From Acanthamoeba lenticulata (lineage: Eukaryota; Discosea; Longamoebia; Acanthamoebidae), in the NCBI GenBank assembly GCA_002179805.1, contig NAVB01000738.1, positions 1 through 55,525 on the forward strand: a DNA stretch of 55,525 bases, in the 5' to 3' direction. Every line of letters begins with the position of its first letter. Within the stretch, counting starts at the first letter, position 1. The notes below the pieces were generated by a model. The model saw nothing but the letters and a program-made list of their open reading frames with translations, made no database searches and was not told where the DNA came from. Of this stretch, positions 11,258-22,080 are shown in pieces. Both the position numbers and the translations under genes were made by a program.

Positions 11258-12696
11258 TTATCTATTGTTGTTGATTTTTTGATTTAAATTAATGAATATT
11301 CGGGGGGGGGACGAACCGTCGTTCTCCTCGATGAAGAAGTCCGGCCAGAACTCCTTCGTGCCGGGCACGTAGGCGTAGCGATCAAAGTTGGTCTCGCCCA
11401 CGGCGCGCAGCACCTTCTCGTCGACAAAGAAGTTGCCCTGTGGTGCCAAGCGGCAGTCAGTCAGCCAAGATCTTGCGTCCTAAGTTGTTCGGCCTTCCCC
11501 CTGCCCTCCCCAAGAACGTACGGTGCACTCGGTGGAGGGCGAGGTGAGGATGTAGAAGGCGGCGTCGCCCATGATCTCGGGCGTGCGGCACTGGCGCATC
11601 AGGGCCTCTCCGCCCAGCACGTTCTGGATCGCGGCCGTGGCTGCACTCGTGGCCCCCGTCATTGCCTCAGCTCAGCAAAACAAATCTCTTAAAATAAAAT
11701 AAAAATAAATGAATGAATGAATAAATAAATAAAGATAACCAAACTTGGGTGTACCGATGCCGGTCTTGGGCCACAGGGCATTGACGGCGATGCCGCGGTC
11801 CTTGAACTCAGCGGACATGCCGAGGACGCACATGGACATGCCGTACTTGGAGATCGTGTAGGCCGTGTGGTCCTTGAACCACTTGGCGTCGATGTTGAGC
11901 GGCGGCGAGAGCGTCAAGATGTGCGGGTTGCGTCCTGATGCGCGTTGTTAAAGAGTTGAAATAAACTAAATAAAAATAATACTATTAATAAAAAAAGGTG
12001 GATACCCTTCTTGGCGCTCTCGAGGAGGTAGGGCAGGCAGGCCTGGGAGGTGATGAAGGTGCCGCGCGTGTTGACGCCCTGCATAAGGTCATACCGCTTG
12101 ACCGGGACGTCCAGCGTTCCTGTTGTGCGCAACGCACAAGATCCCGGAATCAATACGGAGCGTGACGCCAAGGTGTGTGCGCTGCTGGGGCGTACCCTTG
12201 GGGAAGATGGCAGAGGCGTTGTTGATGCAGATATCGATCCCACCAAAGTGCTTGGCGCCCTCTTCGACAGCCTTCTTCACATCCTCCTCGTTTCGAATGT
12301 CGCAACGGATAGCAAGCGCCTGCACCACGCCACGTACGTATTTAATATACAAATATTATTTAAAGTAAATGAGACGTGCACGAAGCTGATCAACCTTGCC
12401 ACCAGCGGCTTCGATTTCTTTGGCGGCCGAGAAGATGGTGCCAGGCAGGGACGGGTGGGGCGCGTCCGTCTTGGAGGCGATGATCACGTTGGCACCCTCC
12501 TTTGCCGCCCTGCCGCAGCAACCACCAGTCAAGTGGACCAAACATCGATTCAGCATTCGTGGCGAAACCGCCAATGGGGCTGTAGAGTATGCTGAAGGGT
12601 CACGCACCTGAGGGCGATGGCGAGACCGATTCCGCGGCTGGCGCCTGTGATGAAGATGGTCTTGCCCTTGAGGCCCAGGTCTTTGGTGCTGCTCAT
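11258..12696 (-). CDS. Short-chain dehydrogenase, HSDL2-like, lacking SCP2 domain
   Basis: Start at 12696 gives MSSTKDLGLKGKTIFITGAS, then RGIGLAIALR, the TGxxxGxG cofactor loop. Later exons give ALAIRCDIRNEEDVKKAVEE, GGIDICINNASAI (NNAS), TRGTFITSQACLPYLL, LTLSPPLN, the YxxxK pair in AYTISKYGMS, and AVNALWPKTGIGTPKF. The C-terminal exons (TSAATAAIQNVLGGEALMRQ, AFYILTSPSTECTV, GNFFVDEKVLRAVG and TNFDRYAYVPGTKEFWPDFF) match the segment of HSDL2 that follows the Rossmann core. Human HSDL2 continues with a sterol carrier protein 2 domain; here the reading frame ends shortly after PDFF, so that domain is missing. Introns (60-100 nt, several AT-rich) separate at least six exons. Probably an NADP-dependent oxidoreductase of lipid metabolism, peroxisomal or mitochondrial by family analogy; no clear targeting signal is seen. 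Confidence 0.88.
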
Positions 12697-13003
12697 CCTT
12701 CCTTGCTGATTATGTCTTTAGTCCAGTGACTATGAGCGGCGTGTGTGCTGGTGTCGCGACGCTTCCCCAACAAGAAAAAAGAGGGAAATAAATTTCCTCA
12801 ACGGAATAAGAAAAGGTTAATTAATTCAGATACAAAGAAGAGCAACTCTCCCTGAGCAACAGAACAGCCCAGTTGGATTGCGCACAAAACAGCAAAAAGC
12901 TGTATCCGCGACACACCCTCTGTGCCAAAGTTTCTTCAAGGAAAGAGGAGACCTTTTGAGTTGTTCGTCTTCTGCAGTTCCCTCTCTCGACAGCAACTCG
13001 AGC
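12697..13003. promoter_or_regulatory. Divergent intergenic region, HSDL2-like / RasGEF
   Basis: About 307 bp between divergent start codons. It holds both 5' UTRs and presumably both promoters. An in-frame ATG at 12878 could extend the RasGEF N-terminus by 42 residues, which would shorten the spacer. No TATA-like element stands out. Confidence 0.35.
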
Positions 13004-16000
13004 ATGGATGTGTCTCGCACGAGGAAGCTCTCGGTGGTGGACACGGACTCTACCAGCTCCGCTCCCTCTGCTCCCATGGGGCGGAGACGCAGTGCTAGCG
13101 ACGGGGGCAAGGGGGAGTGGCGCGTCGCCATTTGCGCCACCCACAGACGCCAAACCACACCCGATCAGTGGACCCTCGTACTTGCTCTCCCCCTCCCTTT
13201 CCTTTCCTTCCCTTCTCTTTCGTTCTTTTGTCGCTTTTTTGTCCCTTTCGTTCTTCTTCATTTATGAGGCGTCCTTTCGTTGCTTCTTTAACAAATACCA
13301 TTTATCTTGTCCGGACGCAGTACTTTGAAGTGGCCGTGGAGAATGACGACTACACCTGGAGCATCCTGAAGAGCGAAGGCCAGTTTGAGGAGCTGCAAAA
13401 CTTGGTGCGCGCCGCCCTTACGCGTAAACCAGCGCACCTCTTCCGCCACCAGCGTAACGCTGACCTCACGGCTTTGCGGTGCGGCGATTCTTCAGTTCCT
13501 GCGCGATGAGGGCAAGAAGAGCTTCCGGCGCTGCGGGCGCGGCGCAAGCACCTACCTCCAGGCCTTCGAAGTCATCGACCCGTTCTTCGTCGAGACCAGG
13601 TCCCGATCCCCTCCGCTCTCTTGCTTCTCTCTCTTGGAAAAAGTCTCACCCAACCACACCTACAGGCGCCGGACGTACGAGAGCGTGCTGAAGGCGTTCG
13701 TTCTCTTCGCGTCAAACAAGTCGATCGACTCTGCGACCGCGTCGGCCCTCTGGACCTTCCTCGATCCCGGCTACGAGGTTCGCATTCCTTTGCTTTTTTG
13801 ATTTACATTTGTCGCCGTTTGGATGTCTCACGTTCAATGTCGCGAGCCGAGTGCAGAAGTCGAGCATCTTCCTGGACACGTACCAGAAGGAGGGCCCCAT
13901 CTTCTTCTACAAGCGGAAGCTGAGCAAGTGGGAGGCCCTGTGGGTCTACCTCAAGAACGGCTTCCTCTGCTTAAGCCGCGTTCAGGGCGAGAAGCGGTGC
14001 CGCAAGTACATCCCGGTCCACCATTCCGTCCTGACCGTCGCCGCGGGGACAGACCTCCAGGGCAAGTTTGGCATCGTCCTCACCACTGGCACCTCCCTCA
14101 ACAAGGTCGGCCTTACCGTCGCTTTCGTTCTTCTTTTCGTTTTCGTTCTTTTTGACGTGTTGCCGCTGGCTGCAGACGTTCCGGTTCGCCTTCAACACGC
14201 TGGCCGAGCGCAAGTCGTGGATGATGGCCATCTACGAGGTGCAGGCGCGCTTCTTCGAGTTCAACCCCTTCCGCGAGCCCATGGGTGATGAGCAGGACGA
14301 GGCCGCCGGCGACACGGCGCCCCTGCCGCCCGGAGCTGGCCGCGCCCCGCCGCTGGGCCAGTCGGACCCGCAGTACTCGCGCTCCCTGCCGGCGCTCAAC
14401 CAGCACAGGCCCACGGCCCTCTCGGCCTCGGCTTCGGCGTCCTTCCCCGCGTCGGCCGTGACCATGAGGCCGGGCATGGCCTCCTCGGCTTCGTCGCCAT
14501 CTCCCTCGCCGTCGTCCTTGTCGCCATCGCTGGCCTCTTCCGTGTCCCCGGCGCCGTCGTCCGTCTCCTCGCCGCTGCTGGTGCGATCGCCAATCGCGAC
14601 AACAGCGACGTCGACAACGACCTCGCACAGGGCGGCCACCATGCGCCCATCGTCTCCGCCCAACGTCGCCGCGGCCGCAGCCGCGGCCGCCACAACGCGC
14701 TCGGCCCGGGGACCGTCGCCCTCGTCGGGCGCGACGGCCGCGACAGCCGCGACGGCTCCTGTGTCGATCCCAGGCCGGAACGGGAGCCCCGCCCTCCGGC
14801 CCGGCGTGTCTGCGGCAGCCACCAAGTACCTGGCGGCGACTCAGTCCGACGCTGCGTCGTCATCGTCGTCGTCGTCGTCGGGTCAGAAGTTGTCGCCAAC
14901 CTTGCCGTCGTCGGCGTCGACGTCGCCGCCGACCTTTCAGGTCCGCGCCGCGCTGGCCCAGCAGGCCACCCAGCCGGGCTCGCCCCCGCGCGGCGTCCCG
15001 CGGGCCGGCACCAAGAAGCTGCCCGCAGCGCCGCAGACCTCGTCCTCCTCGCCGTCGCTCTCGTCGTCTTCGCCGCGGTTGGTCAACGGCCAACTAAGCA
15101 GCCTCGCGTGCAAGCACCCGTCCCAGCGCCTGTCGCCCGAAGAGATGCGCCTCCTGTGGGACTCGCTCGACGAGGACAGTGCGTCTCGCCCTCAGCTCGC
15201 TGCGCCGCCGCTGCCGCCATTAACCACGAATGCTGCGTGCAGAGGAGATGCTGTACGACGCGCGGTCGCAGGACTCGCGGACGCTCGAGGGCCGGCTGAA
15301 GATGAAGGGCCGCACGCTGGGCCGGTGGAAGGAGTACCTGTTCCGGCTCGACCGCCGCGCGGGGACCATCACCTACAACCCGCCCGGCGGGCCGGTCAAG
15401 GACAAGCGCCGCATCCCGCTCCAGGGCGCCTCCGTGACCGAGGCCGACGCCGACGGCCTCTACGCGTGGAGCGTCGTGTTTCCGTCCAGCAGGACCTACA
15501 CCATCGGCGCCGAGACCGAGGCCATTCGGCTCGAGTGGATGCGCGCCACGCAGGACACCATCAACCAGATCCTGCTCGTCGAGCGGGTATCTCTTTCCTT
15601 CCTCTTTATGACTCGTGGCTTCTTCTCGACGCGATGTTTGTCGTCGTCATCATCGCGCCAAAGACTGACGTGTGTGTCGCGCCTTTGGCTCGCTGCAGGA
15701 GGCCGCGCTGCACCGCAACTCTGCACAAAACGAGCTTGACGACGTTTCTTCGCGTTCGTACTTTCGTTCTTCTTTCATGTTTTTTATTTATTTATTTATT
15801 TTCGGCTTTAATTAATGATTGTTTTAAAATTAATATTTAATGGTAATACTAAAATAATTAAAAATGTTGACGGTGCAGGATCGAGTTCGATGGACTACCC
15901 GAGGGCGACGTCGGCCGACGGGCAGGTGATCAAGGCGGCCACGCTCGAGGCGCTGGTCAAGCACCTCTTCTCGCCCGAGTGCGACCTCATCTTCTTCAAG

Positions 16001-18156
16001 ACCTTCCTCCTCACCTACCGCTCCTTCACCAAGCCCGAGAACTTCTTCGACATCCTCAAGCGCTGGTTCCTTCACTCTACCCATTTTTGCTCTTTTTTTT
16101 CATTTCTTCACTTTTTAAAAAGATCAATTTATTCATTTTTATTTCAATTCTTGTTGGCACGTCTGCAGCTATGCCACGGGGTCTGTGGAGGTCTCCCCGA
16201 CGTCGACCAACTCTGCGAGCTCGACGTCGCCGGCGCCGACCGCGCAGGGCGGCAAGCGCGGGTCCCTCTCGGGCGGCATCGCGGCCAAGTTCCCGCCGGC
16301 CACCAGCACGCAGGCCATCGCCCTCGTCTCGCCGCGGTGCGTCTCCTCGCCCATGATGATGATGATGATGATGAAGCTGATGACGGTGATGACGATCGCG
16401 CATTGACTCAACGGCGGGCCGCCGCGCAGGGAGCCGACGGCCCGGCCGCGCGGCGGCACGTCGAGCGAGAACGGCGGCGGCAAGTCCGGCGGCGCGGCGA
16501 CGACGACAAAGAAGAGCGACGACAAGCTGCGGGCTATGCAACAGCGCGTGTGCGTCGTCCTCAAGCAGTGGATCATGGTCGGCTATGCCGACTTCTCGAG
16601 TACGATCCTGATCCTCCTCCGTCTCGGCGATCATGCGCGCCCGCAGAAAAAACTCATGTGGGCGGACAACAACAGTGAAAATGAAGTCGGCGATGCTGGC
16701 CTTTGTGGAGGGCCAGATCACGAGCGACTACGCGCTGGTGAAGGAGACCAAAGAGCTACGCGCTGTCCTCCAGTACCAAATGGGCAGCGAGGCCGCCCGC
16801 AAGTCCATTTTCGGCGCCGTACTTGCCCCCCCTCTCTCCTTTCTCTTTCGTTCTTTTTTGTTTCGAACAAAAACGAAAACGAAACCATAAAATCGTTTGG
16901 GGGGGGGGGATGCTGGGCCAGGCGTCGGGGCCGGACACGCGATTGTTTGAGGACATATCGGTGGAGGTGGTCGCGCAGCACCTGACCCTCCTCCAGTTCG
17001 AGTACTTCCGGCGCATTCGAGTACGCCACCGCCACATGCAGCCGTTCTCCCTCTCTCGAAGTTGATGATGATGAAGGTGTTGACGTCCCCCGGGGGGGGG
17101 GGTTGGGGGAATGGACCAGGCGCACGAGTTTTTGAATCAAGCGTGGAACAAGCCGCCCATGAAGACCATCTGCGCCAACCTCCTGCGCTCCATCGACCAC
17201 TTTAACGAAGTCAGCAACTGGGTCCGTCGCGTCTCCTCCCGCTCATGTGGGCTCTCTGCTTACGACAACGCACGCACAGGTGGTGAACATGATCCTGCGC
17301 GAGTCCGCGCTGCCCGACCGCGTGCGGCTCCTGGGCAAGATGATCCAGATCGCCGAGACGCTTCTGCGCCACAACAACTTCTGCGGGGTGATGGCCTTTG
17401 TCGCGGCGCTCAACTCGGGCGCCATCTCGCGCCTCCGCCGGACGTGGGATAAGGTCCCCTCGTCCCAGCGTCGGGTGCGTGCGCGCCGCCATCCAGCCGC
17501 TTCTCTCTTCTCTCTCTTCTCTCTTTGTCTCCACTTGGTCCCCCCCCCAATGTTGTGGCTGACGACTGGACCGTCGTGGCGCGGGGACGACAGGCGTCGG
17601 ACAAGCTGACGGAGCTGTTCTCGCCGACGCAGTCCTTCAAGAACTACCGCACGGCCCTGCGGCGCGCCTCGCGGCCCGGCTGCCCCTACCTGTGCGCTGT
17701 TTTTCTTTTTCTTTTATATTATTTTCTCTGGATTTTAACAATTCGGCTGATTGGGCATGCCTGGGCCGATCGTATGGGGCGACGGGCGCGTAGGGGCACG
17801 TTCTTGATGGACCTGGTCTACCTGGAGGAGGTCAACCCGGACACGATCATGAGCGGCGCGAAGGAGCTCATCAACTTTGGCAAACGACGCGCCATCTACG
17901 AGGTCATCTCCCAGATCCTCTTCTTCCGCGACGAGCCCTACACCTTCAAGGTTCCTTCCTCTCCCTCCCCCTTCTTTCTTCCGCTCTTCTTGCGCTGATG
18001 TTGATTTGGTCGCCACGCGCGCAGCTGGACCAGGGCGTGGGCGACATGTTGGTGGCGATGATGCAGGCCTCGGACATCGTGTCCGACTCGGTGCGGCTCG
18101 ACGAACTCAGCCGCCAGGTCGAACCGCCCGCCTCCTCTGCTGGCGCCCGTCCATGA
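13004..18156 (+). CDS. RasGEF with two PH domains and RasGEF N-terminal motif
   Basis: Large multi-exon gene. Exon 1 (ATG 13004) is Ser-rich; exon 2 (about 13321) has YFEVAVENDDYTWSILKSEG, vaguely PX-like. A helical region follows (AAILQFLRDEGKKSFRRC, VLKAFVLFASNKSID). PH domain 1 spans about 13880-14250 (GPIFFYKRKLSKWEALWVYL, then FRFAFNTLAERKSWMMAIYE). A Ser/Ala/Pro-rich linker of about 300 residues follows. PH domain 2 is at about 15280-15590 (LEGRLKMKGRTLGRWKEYLF to WMRATQDTINQ). RasGEF-N (REM) is at about 15895-16600 (LEALVKHLFSPECDLIFFKT, FLLTYRSFTKPENFFDILKR). The catalytic CDC25 domain runs from about 16935 to 17990 (TRLFEDISVEVVAQHLTLLQ, LRSIDHFNEVSNWVV, NFCGVMAFVAALNSGAISRL, GTFLMDLVYLEEVNPD). 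Stop TGA at 18154-18156. The protein would load Ras-family GTPases with GTP at phosphoinositide-bearing membranes. Some introns are AT-rich, others carry runs of G or C. Confidence 0.9.
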
Positions 18157-18287
18157 GAAGCTCAGGGCAAGAAAGGGCCTCAAGCTTGAAGTTCTGTAAA
18201 ATTGCAGCTGCTATCTCATTTCTTATTTATTTATATATTTATCTTTTAATAAAAGAAAAAGTATTACTACATGTCACAAACCGCGGC

Positions 18288-19740
18288 TCAGTCTCGCTCC
18301 TGCTCGTCGTTGTCCTCACGCTCCTCTTCATCGTCATCCTCGCCCTCGTCATCTTCCTCCTCCTCCTCCTCCTCATCATCCTCGTCCTCCTCCTCGGCGA
18401 GCTCCTGCTCGAGCCGTCGGATCTCGGCTTCGATGTCCTCCGCCTCCTGCTCCGCGTTCTGCGCCTCTCGCTCGCTGCGCGCCCCAACACACGCGCTCAC
18501 GTGAGCCACAGCCGCGTACAACACACGACAACAATAACAACAACATGCGAACCTCTCCTCGAGGAGCCTCTTGGCCGCCTGCGTGCCGTTGTCGTCGTCA
18601 TCGAGGTAGGCCGGCCGCTTGACGCCGCCCGAGAACACGCCCTCCACCATCCGCCGCTTGGCCTCGAACGTCGTCTTCTTGGCGGTCGATGTCGCCGTCG
18701 CCGTCGCCGCCGCCGCCGCGGGCTGCGTGCGCGGGCTGCGCTGGGGGCTCGGCGGCATGCGGCGGGGCGGCTCGATGTCGTGCGGCACGATGGCCCGCAT
18801 CACCACCACGTCGTCGTCGGGCGCCATGCCAGACGCATCATTGACAGCCGCCTCGGGCTCGGCCTCAGGTTCAGGCTCGGTCACCTGCGCCGCGACGACG
18901 GGCGCAGCGGCGTCGACGAGTGCCTCGTCGTCATCATCAGCAGCGGCGGCGGCGGCCTCTGCCACCACCACGGGCTCGGCCTTGACTGCGTCCTCTTCCT
19001 TCTTCTCTTCCGCCGGCTTCTGCGGCTCCTTGCTCTCGTCGTGCTGCGGCTCATCAGCCTGAGGCTCTGGCTCGGCCTCGGGTTGGGCCTGGGACTTGGG
19101 TTCGGGCAGCAGAAGGTCTGGCGCCGCGGGCTCGACATCCTCGTTGGACGACCTCCGCTGTTTCTTTTTTCTCTTGGCGGTCTTGTTGACCGCGACGTAG
19201 CTCGCCAGCGGATGCTGTGGCTGCGGTTGCGGCTCGGACTCGGGTTGGAGCTGAAGCTCAGGCTCAGGTTGCAGGGTCTCCGCTACCGTCAGCGGCTGCG
19301 GCTGTGGCTGCAGCTGTGACGGCGTGGCCGTGCGCTGACTCGGTTGGGCACCTCGAGCGGCTGGGCTGGCCGAGGTCGCCGCACTCGGCGGGGAGGGCGA
19401 CGCTGGCGTGAGGGGCGTAGCCGCCTCGCCGCGTTGGTGGGGCGTGCGCTTACGCGGCGCAGGTGCCGACTGACCGCCACTATTGCTTCGGCTACGTTTT
19501 GTGGTTGATGGAGATCCATCTCCACCTCCGCGCTTCTGCGGTGGAGGGCTCTGTCGAGCACGAGAGGACTCTATATTGGAACGAAGTACAACGACACGAC
19601 ACAAATGAGACCACGAATCGGTGCGAATCTTGCGGAAAGGGGACGAAGAAGGAAGTGACACCACGCGAGGAACGGGAGCCGAGCAGGGGACGCGTATCAT
19701 CGAGCGGTTCGGCAACCTCAGCTGAAGGACAGCAGCCCAT
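18288..19740 (-). CDS. Acidic low-complexity protein with N-terminal MGCC acylation-type motif
   Basis: No family recognised. The chosen start (19740) gives MGCCPSAEVAEPLDDTRPLL. Splicing from the donor near 19660 (CGTG|GTGTCA) to an acceptor near 19574 (ATATAG) keeps frame and leads into a Pro/Ser/Gln-rich region, then KRKKKQRRSS (nuclear-signal-like), many PEPEPQ-type repeats, Glu/Ala-rich sequence, and TFEAKRRMVEGVFSGG followed by RPAYLDDDDN. A second intron (about 18554-18480) joins LLEE to SEREAQNAEQEAEDIEAEIR, a short coiled coil, followed by an almost pure Asp/Glu tail. The stop is at 18290-18288. Met-Gly-Cys-Cys is the context for N-myristoylation plus palmitoylation. The first ~25 residues also resemble LAMTOR1/p18 (MGCC, acidic stretch, leucines), but the rest does not, so LAMTOR1 identity is not claimed. 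If the upstream ATG at 19766 were used in another frame, the motif would be lost. Confidence 0.6.
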
Positions 19741-19905
19741 CTTCCTAAGGGGAGGCAGCACTTCACAACCAGCGCTCTGGCGTTGCTGCGGCGTTCGCCA
19801 AGGTCGCCCTTGCCCTGATTTATCCCGGATCTCAGATCATCTGGCCGGAAATAAAAATGCGATAAAAATGAAAAGAAAAACGAAGTCCATCTTGAACGTT
19901 ACAGC
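19741..19905. promoter_or_regulatory. Divergent intergenic region, MGCC protein / glutamine synthetase-like
   Basis: 165 bp between divergent start codons. Near 19850-19870 there is an AT-rich block with two ATAAAAATG copies, TATA-like, 40-55 bp before the glutamine-synthetase-like start. The rest is GC-balanced with no repeat. Confidence 0.35.
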
Positions 19906-21805
19906 ATGCGATCGATTGCGAAGCGAACTCCAGTGTCACAAGCTTTCCGCCATGCGACACGCGCCGAACAAACGCTGCTGAGCCGGCGGGGTATGGCGAC
20001 TGCGCTGCAGGGCATGCTGGACTACGATGGGTTCAAGCGTGCGGTCGAGACTGACGAGATCGACACCGTGATTGTGGCCTTCACCGACCTCACTGGACGT
20101 CAGCTCGGTAAGCGCTACGACGCCGAGTATGTTTTGGACCACTATCACGACTTTGAGTCGCACGCCTGTGACTACCTCCTTACCATTGGCGTCGACATGA
20201 ACCCCCTTGAGGGCTTCAAGGCCGCGAACTGGTAACAACCCGCTTCCCTCGGTTTATGAAGATTTTTCAACTTCAAGTCGATCGAACGCTAAATTACGCG
20301 TTCAGGCAGAGGGGCTACGGCGACTTCCACCTCGTGCCGCGCATGGAGACCCTCCGCCACGCGGCCTGGCTGGACCGCACGGCCTACCTCGTGTGCGACG
20401 TTGCCGACCGGTACCACTCTCTTTTGTCCTAAAGGCTTGTAGCTGGACGAAGTCGACCGACGACCTTCTTCTTGCAGAGACACGCACCAGCTGCTTCCCC
20501 ACGCGCCACGCACGGTGCTGAAGAAGCAAGTCGAGCAGGCACGCAAGGACGGCTTCGGCGCCCTGTGCGCCTCTGAGCTCGAGTACTTTATCTACAACGA
20601 GACCTACGAAGCGGCCCACAAGAAGGGCTACAGGAACCTCGCCACGGCGGGTTGGTACAGCGAGGACTACCACATCCTTCAGGTAGCGCCTCCACCCATC
20701 ATGAGGAGGCTGGGGACAGGCCAAGTGTTGTCGTTGTACTTATTTACACGACTTCATGCAATCGATCCTCTGCTCAGGGCACGCGCACGGAGGACCTGCA
20801 GAAGGCGGTGCGCTTCTACCTCAAGAAGTCGGGGATCCCTGTGGAGAGCTCCAAGGGTGAGTTCGGCCGAGGCCAGCACGAGCTCAACGTCGCCTACTCG
20901 GACATCCTCACCATGGCTGACAACCACATCCTCTACAAGCAGTGCTTCAAGGCACCACTTCTTCTTTCTTTTTCTCACCTATTTATTATTTTGTATTTCT
21001 TATTTACATTTATTTCCACATCTGCAGGAAGTGGCCGAAGCGCAGGGCAAGTGCGTGACCTTCATGGCCAAGCCCCACCACGACGAGGCGGGGTCATCGT
21101 GCCACATCCATCTCAACTTGACCTCGGCCGAGACCGGCAAGAATGCCTTCGCCGGCGACAAGGACCTCCAGGGCATAAAGTGCTCTGACGTCTTCCGCCA
21201 CTTCCTCGGTGGCTGGATCAAGTACACCCCGGGTAGACCTTACCACCTTGCCTTTTGTTCTTCATCTCATCGTGCTCATCTTCGCAACGACCACTACTGC
21301 ATGACGTCGATGACTGACGACGATGTCTTCCACTTCAGAGATCATGCCGTTCCTCGCACCGACGATCAACAGCTACAAGAGGTACCAGACGGCGTCGTGG
21401 GCGCCGACGGGCCTCGCCTGGTCCCCCGACAACCGCACGGCCGGGTTCCGGATCGTGGGCTCCGGCAAGTCGCTGCGCATCGAGTGCCGCATCCCGGGCG
21501 CCGACGTCAACCCCTACATGGCCTTTGCCGGGTCGCTCGCGGCGGGCCTCGAGGGCGTGCGACGGGGCATCGAGCCGCCGCCCATGATGTCTGGCGACGC
21601 CTATCGCGCCGACGCCGCTTCCGCCGCCAAGGTGCCGTCGACGCTCGCTGAGGCCGCGCAGGCGCTCGAGGAGAGCGCCTTCGCGCGACAGGCCTTTGGC
21701 GATGACGTCGTCGACCACTACGCGCACTACTACAAGAAGGAGGTCGAGGCCTTCCGCAAGTCCGTCACCGACTGGGAGAAGCAGCGCTACTTCGAGCAGA
21801 TCTAA
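19906..21805 (+). CDS. Type I glutamine-synthetase-fold ligase with probable mitochondrial presequence
   Basis: Six or seven exons. The N-terminus (MRSIAKRTPVSQAFRHATRA, then RR near residue 28) is basic and amphipathic with no acidic residue before Glu21, a plausible mitochondrial targeting peptide. The beta-grasp domain starts FKRAVETDEIDTVIVAFTDL, with TGRQLGKR. Catalytic elements are FGALCASELEYFIYN, GEFGRGQHELNVAYSD, FMAKPHHDEAGSSCHIHLNL (the MxKP...GSxxHxH loop), INSYKRYQTASWAPTGLAWS with DNRTAGFRI, and LRIECRIPGADVNPYMAFAG. The C-terminus ends RYFEQI. This is the bacterial GSI-like layout seen in glutamine synthetase type I and in the PuuA/GlnA3-type gamma-glutamylpolyamine ligases, not the eukaryotic GSII layout. 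ATP-dependent ligation of an amine to glutamate is expected; which amine cannot be told. Introns have GTA donors and TGCAG or CAG acceptors. A bacterial or mitochondrial-ancestor origin is likely but unproven. Confidence 0.85.
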
Positions 21806-22080
21806 AAGTCGCCAGAGAGAACAGTTCACTGTCAAAGCGAAAGACAAAGAAAGAGCACAGCTCTATTGTTACTGGTGATCCTCACCCACGCACCACGTGT
21901 GCCTCAGTGTCCAACACACCGATACCATGGAGCTCGAGAAGATGGAGAGGCGTGTGGGGGTGATGTGACGATGTTCGATATCAGCGTCGAGTCGCGAGAG
22001 GAAGTCTCTGGTATGTACATAGGAGCGACGCGGACCTCCGAGTTGTCGCGCAGGCCGATTGAGGAGAAGAGAGAGGCGAC

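Noticed and set aside
14113..14899. Arg-rich and Ala/Asp/Glu-rich minus-strand frames opposite the RasGEF linker
   Set aside because: Mirror images of Ser/Ala/Pro-rich coding sequence in a GC-rich exon; low complexity with no family.
14068..15840. Single 590-codon exon reading through the RasGEF linker and PH2
   Set aside because: PH domain 2 lies in a different frame (about 15230-15590), so an intron near 15180-15240 is needed. The long frame is only partly coding.
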